Below are positions 1 to 8,389 of a DNA stretch of 64,000 bases, piece after piece. The position numbers were made by a program, and so were the translations under genes. The first letter of the stretch is position 1. Every line of letters begins with the position of its first letter. The notes below the pieces were generated by a model that worked only from the letters and a program-made list of their open reading frames with translations, searched no databases and was not told the origin of the DNA. This stretch comes from an uncultured Bacilli bacterium (GTDB taxonomy: Bacteria > Bacillota_I > Bacilli_A > RF39 > UBA660): NCBI GenBank assembly GCA_934090735.1, contig CAKOJR010000001.1, positions 124,001-188,000 of the forward strand. The letters are read 5' to 3'.

Positions 1-225
1 CAGTTAAAAGATTTTGTTCCAGCATATATTGCTTGTGGCGGAGAAGAAATTGTTGCAGTTGATTATTTAATTGCTAATAAGATTTTAAGAAAATTTGACC
101 AATTAAACTTAGCTTATATTCGTAATGAAATTGATGGTTTTGAGGCTTATTTAGATGAGTTATTTGGTGATGGTAAAATGGTTGAATGTAAGGCATTTTT
201 AGAAAGACTTAAAAAGACAATATAA
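1..225 (+). CDS. C-terminal fragment, probable AAA/McrB-like ATPase
   Basis: The window opens inside a reading frame that runs 74 codons to a TAA. The fragment is mostly helical and charged, ending in a Lys-rich tail. It starts 23 bp before the DUF2357 gene, so the two are probably co-transcribed. DUF2357 proteins are often encoded next to McrB-type AAA ATPases, and the visible tail (AVDYLIANKILRKFDQLNLA followed by an acidic helix) fits the lid of such an ATPase. No Walker motif lies inside the window. The family assignment is therefore an inference from context. Confidence 0.45.
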   Translation, partial: QLKDFVPAYIACGGEEIVAVDYLIANKILRKFDQLNLAYIRNEIDGFEAYLDELFGDGKMVECKAFLERLKKTI

Positions 226-247
226 TATAAAGTAAGGAGTTGTTATT

Positions 248-1345
248 ATGGATTTCAGTTTACTTGTTAAAGATATTCCAAAGGATGAATTAGAACTTTT
301 TCTTAAAAAAACTGATAGTAGTATAACTGCTAAGAAAAGTATAAATAAAGTAGCAATTGATTATGGTTGGGTAGATGTATTAGATGAATCAATTCCGTAT
401 TTAGATAATATTATTCGTAATCCAAGAAGGTTTATTGCTCAAGAAGAAGATATTATTCCAATCGAAAAGACTAAAAAAGTATCTGAAGAATCTATCAAAC
501 ATTTAGCAACTCATACTCAGTTAATTCAAGAAGTAGATGAAGATGGAATGGTTAAGCCTTTAAAATTATTAAATATTTTTAAAGAAGAAACTATTGATTT
601 ATATGAAAACCGTTTCATCTATTCTCTTATAACGAATCTTTATGTTTTCTTAAGAAATCAGCTTACTTATGAGGAAGAAGAACAAAATAATAAAGAAGAG
701 AAGAAGATAACTTATGAAGCTAATACTAAGGTAAATGGTGAAGATGTTAATATTTCAATGTGTATTTCAGCTAACAAGGAGGATTCTTCTAAAGAAGATC
801 CTAAGGTAATAGAGGAACGTAAAGAGAAGATAAAAAATATAAAAGAAGTTCTAGAAGGCTTTATGGCTAGTAAGTTTATGAAAACGATGGCTAATGCTAC
901 GCCAGTTAGAAGTCCGATTAGAAAAACAAATGTTATTTTAAAAGAACAGAACTTTATTAAAGCACTTGCTTTATGGGAGTTTTTAGAAAAGTATCAAATT
1001 GAAAAGCCAGTTAAGAGGGAAGAATCTGAAACTGACTTAAATTATAAGAATTTAAAGCATAATTTAGGAGTTTCTTATTATGTAAATTATAATTTACTTG
1101 AGGATACAATTAAAGGTAATGGTAAAGATTCATTATCATATGGAACTGATATTATTGAATCAGTTAGAAATTATGCAAGAAAGTTTATGGTAAATGAAAT
1201 AGATTTGAAAAAAGAACTTGATAAAGAAATTAAGCTTGCAACAAAATATAAAGAAGAACAAATTACAAATATTAAGGGAATATATAGAACATTTTTGGAT
1301 TCTAATAAATCCCGCTTTGATAAAGCTATTTCCATACTTAGATAG
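248..1345 (+). CDS. DUF2357-family protein
   Basis: 365 aa, starting at an ATG behind AAGGAGT. An N-terminal region of about 110 residues leads into a conserved-looking core at residues 95-135 (LLNIFKEETIDLYENRFIYS). This is typical of DUF2357 proteins, where a YENRF motif precedes helical segments. A charged, Glu/Lys-rich linker (about 143-200) and a helical C-terminal half follow. I see no clear PD-(D/E)XK nuclease core, which some DUF2357 proteins carry at the C-terminus, so this may be a shorter scaffold form. It lies between a probable AAA ATPase and a membrane protein with Asp-rich repeats, spaced 23 and 9 bp, which suggests one operon. Function is unknown; DUF2357/AAA pairs have been discussed as McrBC-like restriction partners. 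Confidence 0.55.
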   Translation: MDFSLLVKDIPKDELELFLKKTDSSITAKKSINKVAIDYGWVDVLDESIPYLDNIIRNPRRFIAQEEDIIPIEKTKKVSEESIKHLATHTQLIQEVDEDGMVKPLKLLNIFKEETIDLYENRFIYSLITNLYVFLRNQLTYEEEEQNNKEEKKITYEANTKVNGEDVNISMCISANKEDSSKEDPKVIEERKEKIKNIKEVLEGFMASKFMKTMANATPVRSPIRKTNVILKEQNFIKALALWEFLEKYQIEKPVKREESETDLNYKNLKHNLGVSYYVNYNLLEDTIKGNGKDSLSYGTDIIESVRNYARKFMVNEIDLKKELDKEIKLATKYKEEQITNIKGIYRTFLDSNKSRFDKAISILR

Positions 1346-1354
1346 GAGGCTCTT

Positions 1355-2641
1355 ATGAGTAAGAAGAAAAAAGTTAATCCATTAATTAATTTTAGAAGAC
1401 AAGAAATTGATTTAGTTAAATTTAATGAGAAGACTGATAAAGAGCAAAAAGAACAAATTCAAAAGTTACTTGAGGATGCGTATGGTGATAGTCTTAAAAT
1501 TGATCGTAAATATGTAATGAAAGTGTTGAGGCTAACATGGAATCCTAAAGATGATTTTACATATTTACCTTATAATTTAAAAGTTACTAAAGATAAGTTA
1601 AATTTATCATTTGAGGTTGTGAAGAAGAAACCAATACCTTTAGGATTAGTAATCTTTTTGATTTGGTTATTATGCTTTGCAGTAATTGGAGCTACATATT
1701 ATGGTATAAAGTATGTTAGATTAATGGGGTTAAATAAAGATATAGATGGTGATGGTATTGCTGATATTAATATTGATTTAGATAATGATGGTACAGCAGA
1801 TATTAATATAGATACTAATGGTGATGATAAACCGGATCTTAATATTGATTATAGACATAATCAGAAGTCTACTTTTAATATAGATACAGATGGTGATGGT
1901 TTTGCAGATTTTAATATAATAAATGATGCTACAGAAAATCCTAAAGAATGCCGTATAAATTGTGATACTGACGGAGATGGATGGCCTGAAATTAATATAG
2001 ATTTAGATGGAGATGGAGTGCCAGATACAAATATTGATACTGATAATGATGGTATACCTGATTTGAATTTAGATATTGATGGTGATGGTAAGTGCGATTT
2101 GATGTGTGATACTAATGGTGATAATAAGTGTGATGAAAAGTGTATAAAGCCAGAAGATGGTGTTATAGATGATAAGGGTAATATAAAGGAGCCTGAAAAT
2201 CCAAATAAAGAACAACAAGGTGATGGTGATACTGATGCTTCTACACCTACATTAATGCTTAATTTTGTAGATGGTGGTAAGTTAATTGTTGATGATTTAT
2301 TCCCAGATGATCAGCCTGGTATGGAACCAATATATCCGACTAAAGTGTTCTATATTGAGAATTTAAGTGCTGTTGCAATTAGATATAGTCTTAAATTAGA
2401 AGTTGATACAAATACATTTACTTCAAGTAATCTTAAGTATAAATTAGAGGGTACGAATGGTGGAGTTACACTTGATTATCGTACTGTGCCAAAGGGTACA
2501 AGCTTTATTGCAGCAGATATTATAGTAGCACCTAGAGTAACTCAAAAATATACAATGACTTTTAAACTACAGGGCACTGGGACACCTCAAAATGAGGATC
2601 AAGGTAAAGTATTTGAAGGAAAAATAGATGTTGAGTTATAA
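1355..2641 (+). CDS. Membrane protein with Asp-rich calcium-type repeats
   Basis: 428 aa. Residues 1-90 are cytoplasmic-looking and charged. One hydrophobic helix (about 95-118, LGLVIFLIWLLCFAVIGATY) is followed by some ten tandem repeats of the form D-x-D-x-D-G-x-x-D (about 127-265, e.g. DIDGDGIADINIDLDNDG). These resemble thrombospondin type 3/EF-hand-like calcium-binding loops. Several Cys are interspersed (CRINCD, CDLMCD, CDEKC). The C-terminal about 140 residues are beta-rich with no recognised family. Likely topology is an N-terminal domain inside and a rigid calcium-dependent stalk plus head outside. It is co-oriented and 9 bp downstream of the DUF2357 gene, and is followed by a terminator, so it closes the operon. 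Function unknown; envelope sensing or adhesion is only a guess. Confidence 0.7.
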   Translation: MSKKKKVNPLINFRRQEIDLVKFNEKTDKEQKEQIQKLLEDAYGDSLKIDRKYVMKVLRLTWNPKDDFTYLPYNLKVTKDKLNLSFEVVKKKPIPLGLVIFLIWLLCFAVIGATYYGIKYVRLMGLNKDIDGDGIADINIDLDNDGTADINIDTNGDDKPDLNIDYRHNQKSTFNIDTDGDGFADFNIINDATENPKECRINCDTDGDGWPEINIDLDGDGVPDTNIDTDNDGIPDLNLDIDGDGKCDLMCDTNGDNKCDEKCIKPEDGVIDDKGNIKEPENPNKEQQGDGDTDASTPTLMLNFVDGGKLIVDDLFPDDQPGMEPIYPTKVFYIENLSAVAIRYSLKLEVDTNTFTSSNLKYKLEGTNGGVTLDYRTVPKGTSFIAADIIVAPRVTQKYTMTFKLQGTGTPQNEDQGKVFEGKIDVEL

Positions 2642-2660
2642 AGCACTTTTGTGCTTTTTC
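2641..2660 (+). terminator. Rho-independent terminator after the DUF2357 operon
   Basis: The 6-bp stem AAGCAC/GTGCTT with a TTTT loop (2641-2656) is followed by a T-rich tract and overlaps the stop codon of the upstream gene. Confidence 0.8.
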
Positions 2661-2677
2661 TCTTAGAAAGGGTATAT

Positions 2678-3610
2678 ATGAATAAAAAAATTGTTATTGC
2701 TCTTGGTGGTAATGCTTTAGGTAATTCTCCAGAAGAGCAGATAGAAAACTCAAAAATAACAGCAAAAAGCATTATTAAAATTATTAAGAAAGGGTATGAC
2801 GTTGTTATAAGTCATGGTAATGGACCACAAGTTGGAATGATAGCTCTTGCTATGCATGCTGGTAAGAGTACAGAAAATTTGCCGGAGATGCCTTTTGCAG
2901 AGTGTGGTGCAATGAGTGAGGGGTATATTGGTTATCATTTAGGCAGAGCTATAAGTAAAGAATTATTTGTTAATAAGATTAAAAAAGATTGTGCTTGTGT
3001 AGTTACTGAAGTTGAAGTTGATAAGAATGATGAAGCTTTTAATAATCCTACTAAGCCTATTGGACCTTTTTATACTGAAGAAGAAGCCAAAGTAATTGAA
3101 AAAGAAAAAGGCTATACGATGGTTGAGGATGCTAAAAGGGGTTATAGAAGAGTAGTGCCATCTCCTTTACCTGTAAAGATTTTGGAGTTAAATGCTATTA
3201 AAAAGTTAATGAATCAAAATACGGTAGTAGTTGCTTGTGGTGGAGGAGGAATTCCAGTAGTTCTTCAAAAGGGTGGTTATGCTGGAGTAGATGCGGTAAT
3301 TGATAAGGATATGACTTCTTCACTTCTTGCTAGAAGTATTGATGCTGATACTTTATTAATATTAACTACTGTTTCTAAAGTATCACTTAACTATAAGAAG
3401 GAAAATGAAAAAGAAATTGACATGATGACAATTTCTGAAGCAAAAAAATATATAAATGATGGAGAGTTTGCAAAAGGAAGTATGCTTCCTAAAGTTGAGG
3501 CTTGTATTAAGTTTGTAGATGGACCTAATAAAACAGCTATTATAACAAGTTTAGAGGCTGCTGCTGATGCACTTGAAGGAAAAACAGGAACTAGAATTAC
3601 TTTTGACTAG
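2678..3610 (+). CDS. arcC: Carbamate kinase
   Basis: 310 aa, the usual length. It catalyses carbamoyl phosphate + ADP to carbamate + ATP, the energy-yielding step of arginine, agmatine or purine catabolism. It opens with KIVIALGGNAL and contains SHGNGPQVG, the nucleotide/phosphate-binding motifs of the amino-acid kinase fold. VVACGGGGIPV and GVDAVIDKDMTSS are also typical of carbamate kinases. I placed the start at the ATG at 2678 behind AGAAAGGG, because the nine upstream in-frame residues lie inside the preceding terminator. No arginine deiminase or ornithine transcarbamylase gene is adjacent, so its substrate source lies elsewhere. Its 3' end overlaps the convergent gerAB-like gene by 14 bp. 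Confidence 0.93.
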   Translation: MNKKIVIALGGNALGNSPEEQIENSKITAKSIIKIIKKGYDVVISHGNGPQVGMIALAMHAGKSTENLPEMPFAECGAMSEGYIGYHLGRAISKELFVNKIKKDCACVVTEVEVDKNDEAFNNPTKPIGPFYTEEEAKVIEKEKGYTMVEDAKRGYRRVVPSPLPVKILELNAIKKLMNQNTVVVACGGGGIPVVLQKGGYAGVDAVIDKDMTSSLLARSIDADTLLILTTVSKVSLNYKKENEKEIDMMTISEAKKYINDGEFAKGSMLPKVEACIKFVDGPNKTAIITSLEAAADALEGKTGTRITFD

Positions 3611-4550
3611 TTCTTTTTATTTTACATAAAGCGTATATTCCTGTATTTATCGAAAGTATTATTAGATAGTTTTTGACTAGAAATTCTATTACTTTATAAC
3701 TATCTATAAGATAAAAACTAATTACTATATATAAAGTAAAAAGCACTATGTAGAATACTTTTTGACCATATAGTTTAGTAATATTAAGGGCACTTAATGA
3801 TGATGAGGTAAAACCGACAATAATCCAAATCATGAAAAGAATGTTTTCAACGTTATCGATGAAGTTAAGTGCAGATATTCTTTTTAAGACAATGTATTCT
3901 GGGTATCTATATAATGCACTCATTTCTGGACCTAGATTACCATAAGTGCATATTATAACAATAATAATATTAATTGCTGCATATAAATAGATTTTCGGCT
4001 TATATTTTTCTTTGAAATTTGGTATTAGTACAATTGGAAAGGTACTAGTAATAGCAAAGCTTAGGCTGCCGATAAGTATTTTCATTGGACTATTAATTAA
4101 GATAGGTTTAAAAAAGTCTAACTCTATGCTTGGGGTTAACATTGCAGCTGAAAATATCATTAGAATTGCAAAAAAGATAAATAGCGTGTTTACGCTTCTT
4201 AGATAAGCGTTAAAGCCTTGCTTTACCATGTAAATAATTAGTAACATATTAGGTATCATGATGATATAACTAGGAGTACTTGATAAGTAGATGGATGATA
4301 TTAATTTGGTGGTACTGTATAGACCGAAGAATAATAATATTAGATTACTAAAAAATGATGTTATTTTAAAACTTTGCCTATTTAGTTTTGTAAAGATAAA
4401 GAGAATGATTAAACCAAGAATTGTACCTAGTATAGAACATATCCATGCGTCTTCTTTAGAGGTTGTAAGAATGTTAGATATTCCAGCTCCCATGAGAAGA
4501 GAGAAGCTAAGTATATATTGCAGGAAACCATAATTATTTGTCTTTTTCAT
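3597..4550 (-). CDS. gerAB: Spore germination permease, GerAB family
   Basis: 317 aa. GerAB-type proteins are APC-superfamily membrane subunits that bind the germinant within the GerA receptor of the spore inner membrane. About ten hydrophobic segments span nearly the whole length with short charged loops. FLQYILSFSLLMGAGISNIL near the N-terminus resembles the permease start of this family, which is usually about 365 aa, so this is a short member. The start is the ATG at 4550 behind AGGTGG; a GTG nine bases earlier lies within the ribosome site. It overlaps the end of gerAC by 17 bp and is the last gene of the gerAA-gerAC-gerAB operon. Its 3' end overlaps convergent arcC. Confidence 0.82.
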   Translation of the reverse strand: MKKTNNYGFLQYILSFSLLMGAGISNILTTSKEDAWICSILGTILGLIILFIFTKLNRQSFKITSFFSNLILLFFGLYSTTKLISSIYLSSTPSYIIMIPNMLLIIYMVKQGFNAYLRSVNTLFIFFAILMIFSAAMLTPSIELDFFKPILINSPMKILIGSLSFAITSTFPIVLIPNFKEKYKPKIYLYAAINIIIVIICTYGNLGPEMSALYRYPEYIVLKRISALNFIDNVENILFMIWIIVGFTSSSLSALNITKLYGQKVFYIVLFTLYIVISFYLIDSYKVIEFLVKNYLIILSINTGIYALCKIKRTSQK

Positions 4551-5589
4551 ATTCACCACCTAGAGAGTAAAATATAAGTCCTTTGCGATTTAAACTTACT
4601 TTAACTTTAACTTCATAATTAATATTTTTAATATTGTGAGGTTTAGTTCTTTTTTTATTGTAATAAATTTTTTTAAAACCAAATATGTCACTGTCATTGG
4701 TTGTAAGTGTATTAATAAACTTATTAGTTTCATTAGTTATTTTTTCTTTAGTTATATTTGTTATTCTTTGAACTGTTTCTTTATCGTCTAAATTAATGTC
4801 TTCCATTTCATCTAGTATGCCGCTTGCGTTTATTTCGATTATAAATCTATTATTTTGATAGTTAATTTTACTTTTTACTTTCATGGCTTTAAATATGAAA
4901 TTTTTACTATCTATAGTACTATTAAATAAGTAAGTCATATTACTATTGTTTAGAATATTATAGATTTGAATATTATCGAAATTTATAGTAGTTACGTCTT
5001 TTTTGTCACTGAAAATTATGGCTTTATCTATCAGATAATCATTATTACTAACATGGCCAACAGGTAGTATAATATCATAATATGGGCTTAAAAACTTTTG
5101 TAAGAAAGGAGTGTATTTAATTCTAACTACGTTGTTGTAATTATCTTGTAATATTCCTTTAACATAATCGCCGTACACATTATCTTTATCTTGCATCATT
5201 TTAAAGCTTTCTTTAAAATGATTATCGCAGAGAATATAGAAGTTGATGCCAACGTTATTTTCTCTAGAAAGGTAATCCATAATACTTTGAAGTTTATATG
5301 TTGCATTTTCTGTTAGAACTAAAACATTTAAGTCAATAAAATATAAAGTTTTTGAAGTAAGTAGGCTAACTTTTTGAATGGCTTCATCTAAACTTTTTCC
5401 GTCATAACTATAGATACTTGATTTATCTTTACCATCTTTGGTGTTATCCTTTATAAGGGCGCTTACTTCATATTTATTATCTCTATAATCTATTCCTAGG
5501 GCAGAAACTACTGCAATGTTATTTAGTTCTCTATAATTATTACATCCAGTAATAAATAGACAAAATATTATAATTAATAGTTTTTTCAT
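4534..5589 (-). CDS. gerAC: Spore germination lipoprotein, GerAC family
   Basis: 351 aa. GerAC subunits are lipoproteins on the outer face of the spore inner membrane. A lipoprotein signal is plain: MKKLLIIIFCLFITGC, with the acylated Cys in a TGC lipobox at residue 16. It is followed by YRELNNIAVVSALGIDY, the conserved start of the mature Ger(x)C domain. The rest is beta/alpha with a C-terminal domain containing VKVKVSLNRKG. Only one base separates its start from the stop of gerAA, and it overlaps gerAB, so expression is translationally coupled. The gene order A-C-B differs from the A-B-C order of B. subtilis. Confidence 0.9.
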   Translation of the reverse strand: MKKLLIIIFCLFITGCNNYRELNNIAVVSALGIDYRDNKYEVSALIKDNTKDGKDKSSIYSYDGKSLDEAIQKVSLLTSKTLYFIDLNVLVLTENATYKLQSIMDYLSRENNVGINFYILCDNHFKESFKMMQDKDNVYGDYVKGILQDNYNNVVRIKYTPFLQKFLSPYYDIILPVGHVSNNDYLIDKAIIFSDKKDVTTINFDNIQIYNILNNSNMTYLFNSTIDSKNFIFKAMKVKSKINYQNNRFIIEINASGILDEMEDINLDDKETVQRITNITKEKITNETNKFINTLTTNDSDIFGFKKIYYNKKRTKPHNIKNINYEVKVKVSLNRKGLIFYSLGGEYEKDK

Positions 5590-5590
5590 G

Positions 5591-6985
5591 TTATCTCTGC
5601 TTTCTAATATTTTTGGTTAGAAATCTACTTCTTTTTTTGTTGTCGTGGATATCGCTTTCGTATAGAGTTTCTTTTAAGTATGGTAGACTAAATGGTACTA
5701 CAGGAAAGGTGTATGGTAACCCAAAAGAGTTATAACTAGAAATGCTTACTATGAAAAAGATAAAAGCTAGAACTACGCCGTAAAGGCCATAGAATGAAGC
5801 AATAATCATTGAAATAAAGCGCCATATTCTAATTGCTCCACTAAGTTCGACGTTACTAAATATCATACTTGATATAAATGTAAGTGCTGTGATGATAATC
5901 ATAATTGGACTAACTATGTTTGCTGATACTGCTGCATCGCCCAAGATAAGAGCTCCTAGGATACTTATTGATGAACTAAAGTTACTGGGAAATCTGATAT
6001 CACTTTCTCTGAGCATTTCACAAATAAAAAGCATAAAGAATGTTTCGATGGTTGCTGGAAAGGGGATACCTTCATTTTGAGTGATAAAGTTAGTAAGTAA
6101 GCTTGCAGGGATAGTTTCTTGATTATAGGTAATTATAGCAATATAGAATGCAGGGGTGAAGATTGTTAAAAAGAAGCAAATCATTCTTAAGATTTTTAGG
6201 TTGTTGGCATTTTTTTGATATAAATATTTATCACTGATTGGGTTAATAAAATCGGCAAGGACTGCAGGGAGAATGATTGCAAATGGGGAGGTGTCCATAA
6301 CAATGACAATTTTGCCGTCTAATAAAGCTTTAACTATGGCGTCAGGTCTTTCGGTGAGTTTTGTAGGTGGAAAAATATTTTCTTTATCTAATGTTAGATA
6401 TTGTTTTAATTCACCGACGTCGATAACGGAATCGGTGTCTATTTTATTAAGTAGGTTATCTATTTGTTTGACAAGGTTTATATCGGTAATATTATCAATG
6501 TATAATAGTCCTGTAGCAGTCTTTGTATATCTTCCTAGTTTGTATTCGTTTGTTTTTAAGTGAGATGACTTAAGTCTTCTTTTGATTAAACCAATATTTT
6601 TTTGATAGTTTTCTAGTAGGGAGTCTTTAGCTCCGTATAAATCTTGTTCTATTTCAGGTGAGCTTACCGATCTATCTAAATTTGCTTTGGTTTCAATAAC
6701 GTAGATTTTATTATGGTAAATTAAAACGGTGAACCCATTGTATAAATAAAATTCAATTTCGTTTAGTTCAATTTTTTTAAAATTTGGACCAGCAAGAATA
6801 TCTTTGAAGTTTCGTAAGCTGTTTGGATTAGTTAAGTTTTTTAAAATAAAGTTATTGATTAATTCTGATGAACAGATCGTTTCAATGTAATAAATATGTA
6901 CATAAGAAAAAGAATATTTTATTTTTCTTGCAATTAAATCTGGTGTATCTTTAAAAGTATTATTAATATATTTAAAAACATTCAT
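5591..6985 (-). CDS. gerAA: Spore germination receptor subunit, GerAA family
   Basis: 464 aa. GerAA-type subunits oligomerise in the spore inner membrane and are required for germinant signalling and ion release. The N-terminal half (about 1-250) is soluble, with family motifs GLLYIDNITD, INLVKQIDNLL and FPPTKLTERPD. The C-terminal half has several membrane segments, including the conserved IPFPATIETFFMLFICEMLRE and FGLPYTFPVVPF stretches. The ATG at 6985 follows GTGAT. First gene of a three-gene operon transcribed from a sigma-G-like promoter. Its presence implies that the organism makes, or recently made, endospores. Confidence 0.93.
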   Translation of the reverse strand: MNVFKYINNTFKDTPDLIARKIKYSFSYVHIYYIETICSSELINNFILKNLTNPNSLRNFKDILAGPNFKKIELNEIEFYLYNGFTVLIYHNKIYVIETKANLDRSVSSPEIEQDLYGAKDSLLENYQKNIGLIKRRLKSSHLKTNEYKLGRYTKTATGLLYIDNITDINLVKQIDNLLNKIDTDSVIDVGELKQYLTLDKENIFPPTKLTERPDAIVKALLDGKIVIVMDTSPFAIILPAVLADFINPISDKYLYQKNANNLKILRMICFFLTIFTPAFYIAIITYNQETIPASLLTNFITQNEGIPFPATIETFFMLFICEMLRESDIRFPSNFSSSISILGALILGDAAVSANIVSPIMIIITALTFISSMIFSNVELSGAIRIWRFISMIIASFYGLYGVVLAFIFFIVSISSYNSFGLPYTFPVVPFSLPYLKETLYESDIHDNKKRSRFLTKNIRKQR

Positions 6986-6999
6986 ATTATCACTAGAAA

Positions 7000-7028
7000 T
7001 AGTATGGCGCTTTTCTTTAAAATTATTT
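7000..7028 (-). promoter_or_regulatory. Candidate sigma-G-type promoter of the gerA operon
   Basis: On the minus strand CATACTA (7006-7000) matches the forespore sigma-G -10 consensus CATWHTA exactly. AAATA (7028-7024) sits 17 bp upstream and matches 4 of 5 positions of the -35 consensus GHATR. This puts the transcript start about 9 nt before gerAA. B. subtilis gerA is under sigma-G, so the match is functionally sensible. Confidence 0.45.
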
Positions 7029-7048
7029 ATAATATAACTGGTGATTTT

Positions 7049-7456
7049 ATGGGAGTAAAAGTTAATAATACTAATAAGACATTTAATGATTATAATTTTG
7101 GTGATTTTTTTAATGTAGGTAATTTGTATAATTATGAAAAGTTAGTTATTACTAAAGAAGATGTAAAAGGTTTATCTATTGGAAAAGATATAAATGAAGA
7201 AACAAAAAGTTTTATAGCATTAAGCATGATAAATAAAGCGAGTGTTTTAATTGTTGATGATATTAATATTGTAAGTGAGCTTGAACTTGAGGATATTGTT
7301 AAGAAATTTAATGGTATACTTGTTTTTAGGGATTCAGTGGATGCAATTAATTTAGGATTTATTAATGAAAAATCTGATGAAGTTATTATTGATAAGTATG
7401 GTAATGAAGAAAAACTTACTAAGGAAAAACTAGAAAATATAATAAAAGGTGCATAA
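7049..7456 (+). CDS. Hypothetical protein
   Basis: 135 aa, not recognised. The ATG at 7049 follows GGTGAT at good spacing; the longer in-frame extension to 7004 overlaps the gerA promoter and has no ribosome site. The sequence is acidic and mixed alpha/beta, with a hydrophobic beta strand SVLIVDDINIV and a repeat of similar form (ILVFRDSVD). It has no signal peptide and no membrane helix. It sits alone between the divergent gerA operon and the infC promoter, and no annotated partner suggests a role. Confidence 0.65.
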   Translation: MGVKVNNTNKTFNDYNFGDFFNVGNLYNYEKLVITKEDVKGLSIGKDINEETKSFIALSMINKASVLIVDDINIVSELELEDIVKKFNGILVFRDSVDAINLGFINEKSDEVIIDKYGNEEKLTKEKLENIIKGA

Positions 7457-7482
7457 AACGAATAAAAAAGCCATAATATTAC

Positions 7483-7510
7483 TTGACAACAAATATAAAA
7501 ATGGTATAAT
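7483..7510 (+). promoter_or_regulatory. Promoter of infC-rpmI-rplT
   Basis: A perfect housekeeping promoter: TTGACA (7483-7488), a 16-bp spacer and TATAAT (7505-7510). The transcript would start near 7517 and run through the structured leader into infC. Confidence 0.85.
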
Positions 7511-7516
7511 ATTCGT

Positions 7517-7637
7517 GTCTAAAAGGAAAGCGATGTATCCACGTCCACCTGACTTGCAAATAGGCGAGTAGGTCAAAAGCCGTAAACTGGTTTTTATAGT
7601 GGATACTATTGTATTCACTTTTTTGATGCATAAGTGT
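7517..7637 (+). ncRNA. L20-type autoregulatory leader of infC-rpmI-rplT
   Basis: About 120 nt of untranslated RNA lie between the promoter and infC. ACCTGACTTGC pairs with GCGAGTAGGT around 7550-7574 to form a hairpin. An outer helix forms from GTATCCAC (about 7532-7539) and GTGGATAC (about 7599-7606). In Firmicutes, ribosomal protein L20 binds a leader that mimics its 23S rRNA site and represses this operon; position, length and hairpin plan fit. The family name is an inference from context and folding by eye. Confidence 0.65.
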
Positions 7638-7651
7638 GGAGGTGTATTAGT

Positions 7652-8179
7652 ATAGCAAATGTCAAAAAAGATGACTTACCAATTAATGGAAACATTAGAG
7701 TAAGTGAATTAATGGTAATTGGACCAAACGGAGAACAAATGGGGACTAAAAAATTACAAGATGCTCTAACATTAGCAAATTATGCTGGTTTAGACTTAGT
7801 TCTTATGAGTGGTAATAGCGAACGTGCAGTCGGTAAAATTATGGACTACAACAAATATCGCTACGAAAAGCAAAAGAAACAAAAAGAAGCTCTTAAAAAT
7901 CAAAGAGCAAACAACCGTGATATGAAAGAATACCAATTCTCAGTTACCATTGATATTGGAGATTTCAATACCCGTAAGAAAAATGCTGAAGAATATTTAA
8001 AGAAGGGTCATAAAATTAAAGCAACCCTACGTTTCAAAGGACGTCAAATGGCTCATACTGAGTTAGGTAAAGATGTGCTTATGAAGCTTGCTACTGAACT
8101 AGAAGAAGTAGCTCAAATAGAATCAGCACCTAAACTTGAAGGTAGAACAATGACAATGATACTAGCACCAAAAAAATAA
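7652..8179 (+). CDS. infC: Translation initiation factor IF-3
   Basis: About 175 aa. IF-3 binds the 30S subunit, prevents premature subunit joining and proofreads the start codon. The N-domain (NIRVSELMVIGPNGEQMGTK) and C-domain (VTIDIGDFNTRKKNAEEYLKKG, TLRFKGRQMAHTELG) are clear. No ATG is available. GGAGG at 7638-7642 fits an AUA at 7652 (9-nt spacing) better than the AUU at 7646 (3-nt spacing). Rare start codons are normal for infC, because IF-3 represses its own translation through them. Unusually, the linker motif normally like NAKPPVC(K/R)IMDY reads NSERAVGKIMDY here. First gene of infC-rpmI-rplT. Confidence 0.92.
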   Translation: MANVKKDDLPINGNIRVSELMVIGPNGEQMGTKKLQDALTLANYAGLDLVLMSGNSERAVGKIMDYNKYRYEKQKKQKEALKNQRANNRDMKEYQFSVTIDIGDFNTRKKNAEEYLKKGHKIKATLRFKGRQMAHTELGKDVLMKLATELEEVAQIESAPKLEGRTMTMILAPKK

Positions 8180-8191
8180 GGAGGAATTATT

Positions 8192-8380
8192 ATGCCAAAA
8201 CAAAAAACACATAAGGCAACAAGCAAAGTATTAAAGAAAAAGAAAAATGGAACCCTAACATATAAAGTTTCTGGTGGCAATCATAAGACTGGTAAAGATA
8301 CTAGTAAAGCAATCAGACAAAGAAGAAGTAAGGGAGTATTAGCGAAAGGAGAAGCTAGCAGATTAAAATCTGTTATCTAG
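8192..8380 (+). CDS. rpmI: 50S ribosomal protein L35
   Basis: 62 aa, the typical size for L35, highly basic. The N-terminal KQKTHKATSKVLKKKKNG and C-terminal KGVLAKGEASRLK match the family. GGAGG precedes the ATG. It lies 12 bp after infC and 9 bp before rplT in the conserved IF3-L35-L20 operon. Confidence 0.95.
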   Translation: MPKQKTHKATSKVLKKKKNGTLTYKVSGGNHKTGKDTSKAIRQRRSKGVLAKGEASRLKSVI

Positions 8381-8389
8381 GTGGTATAA

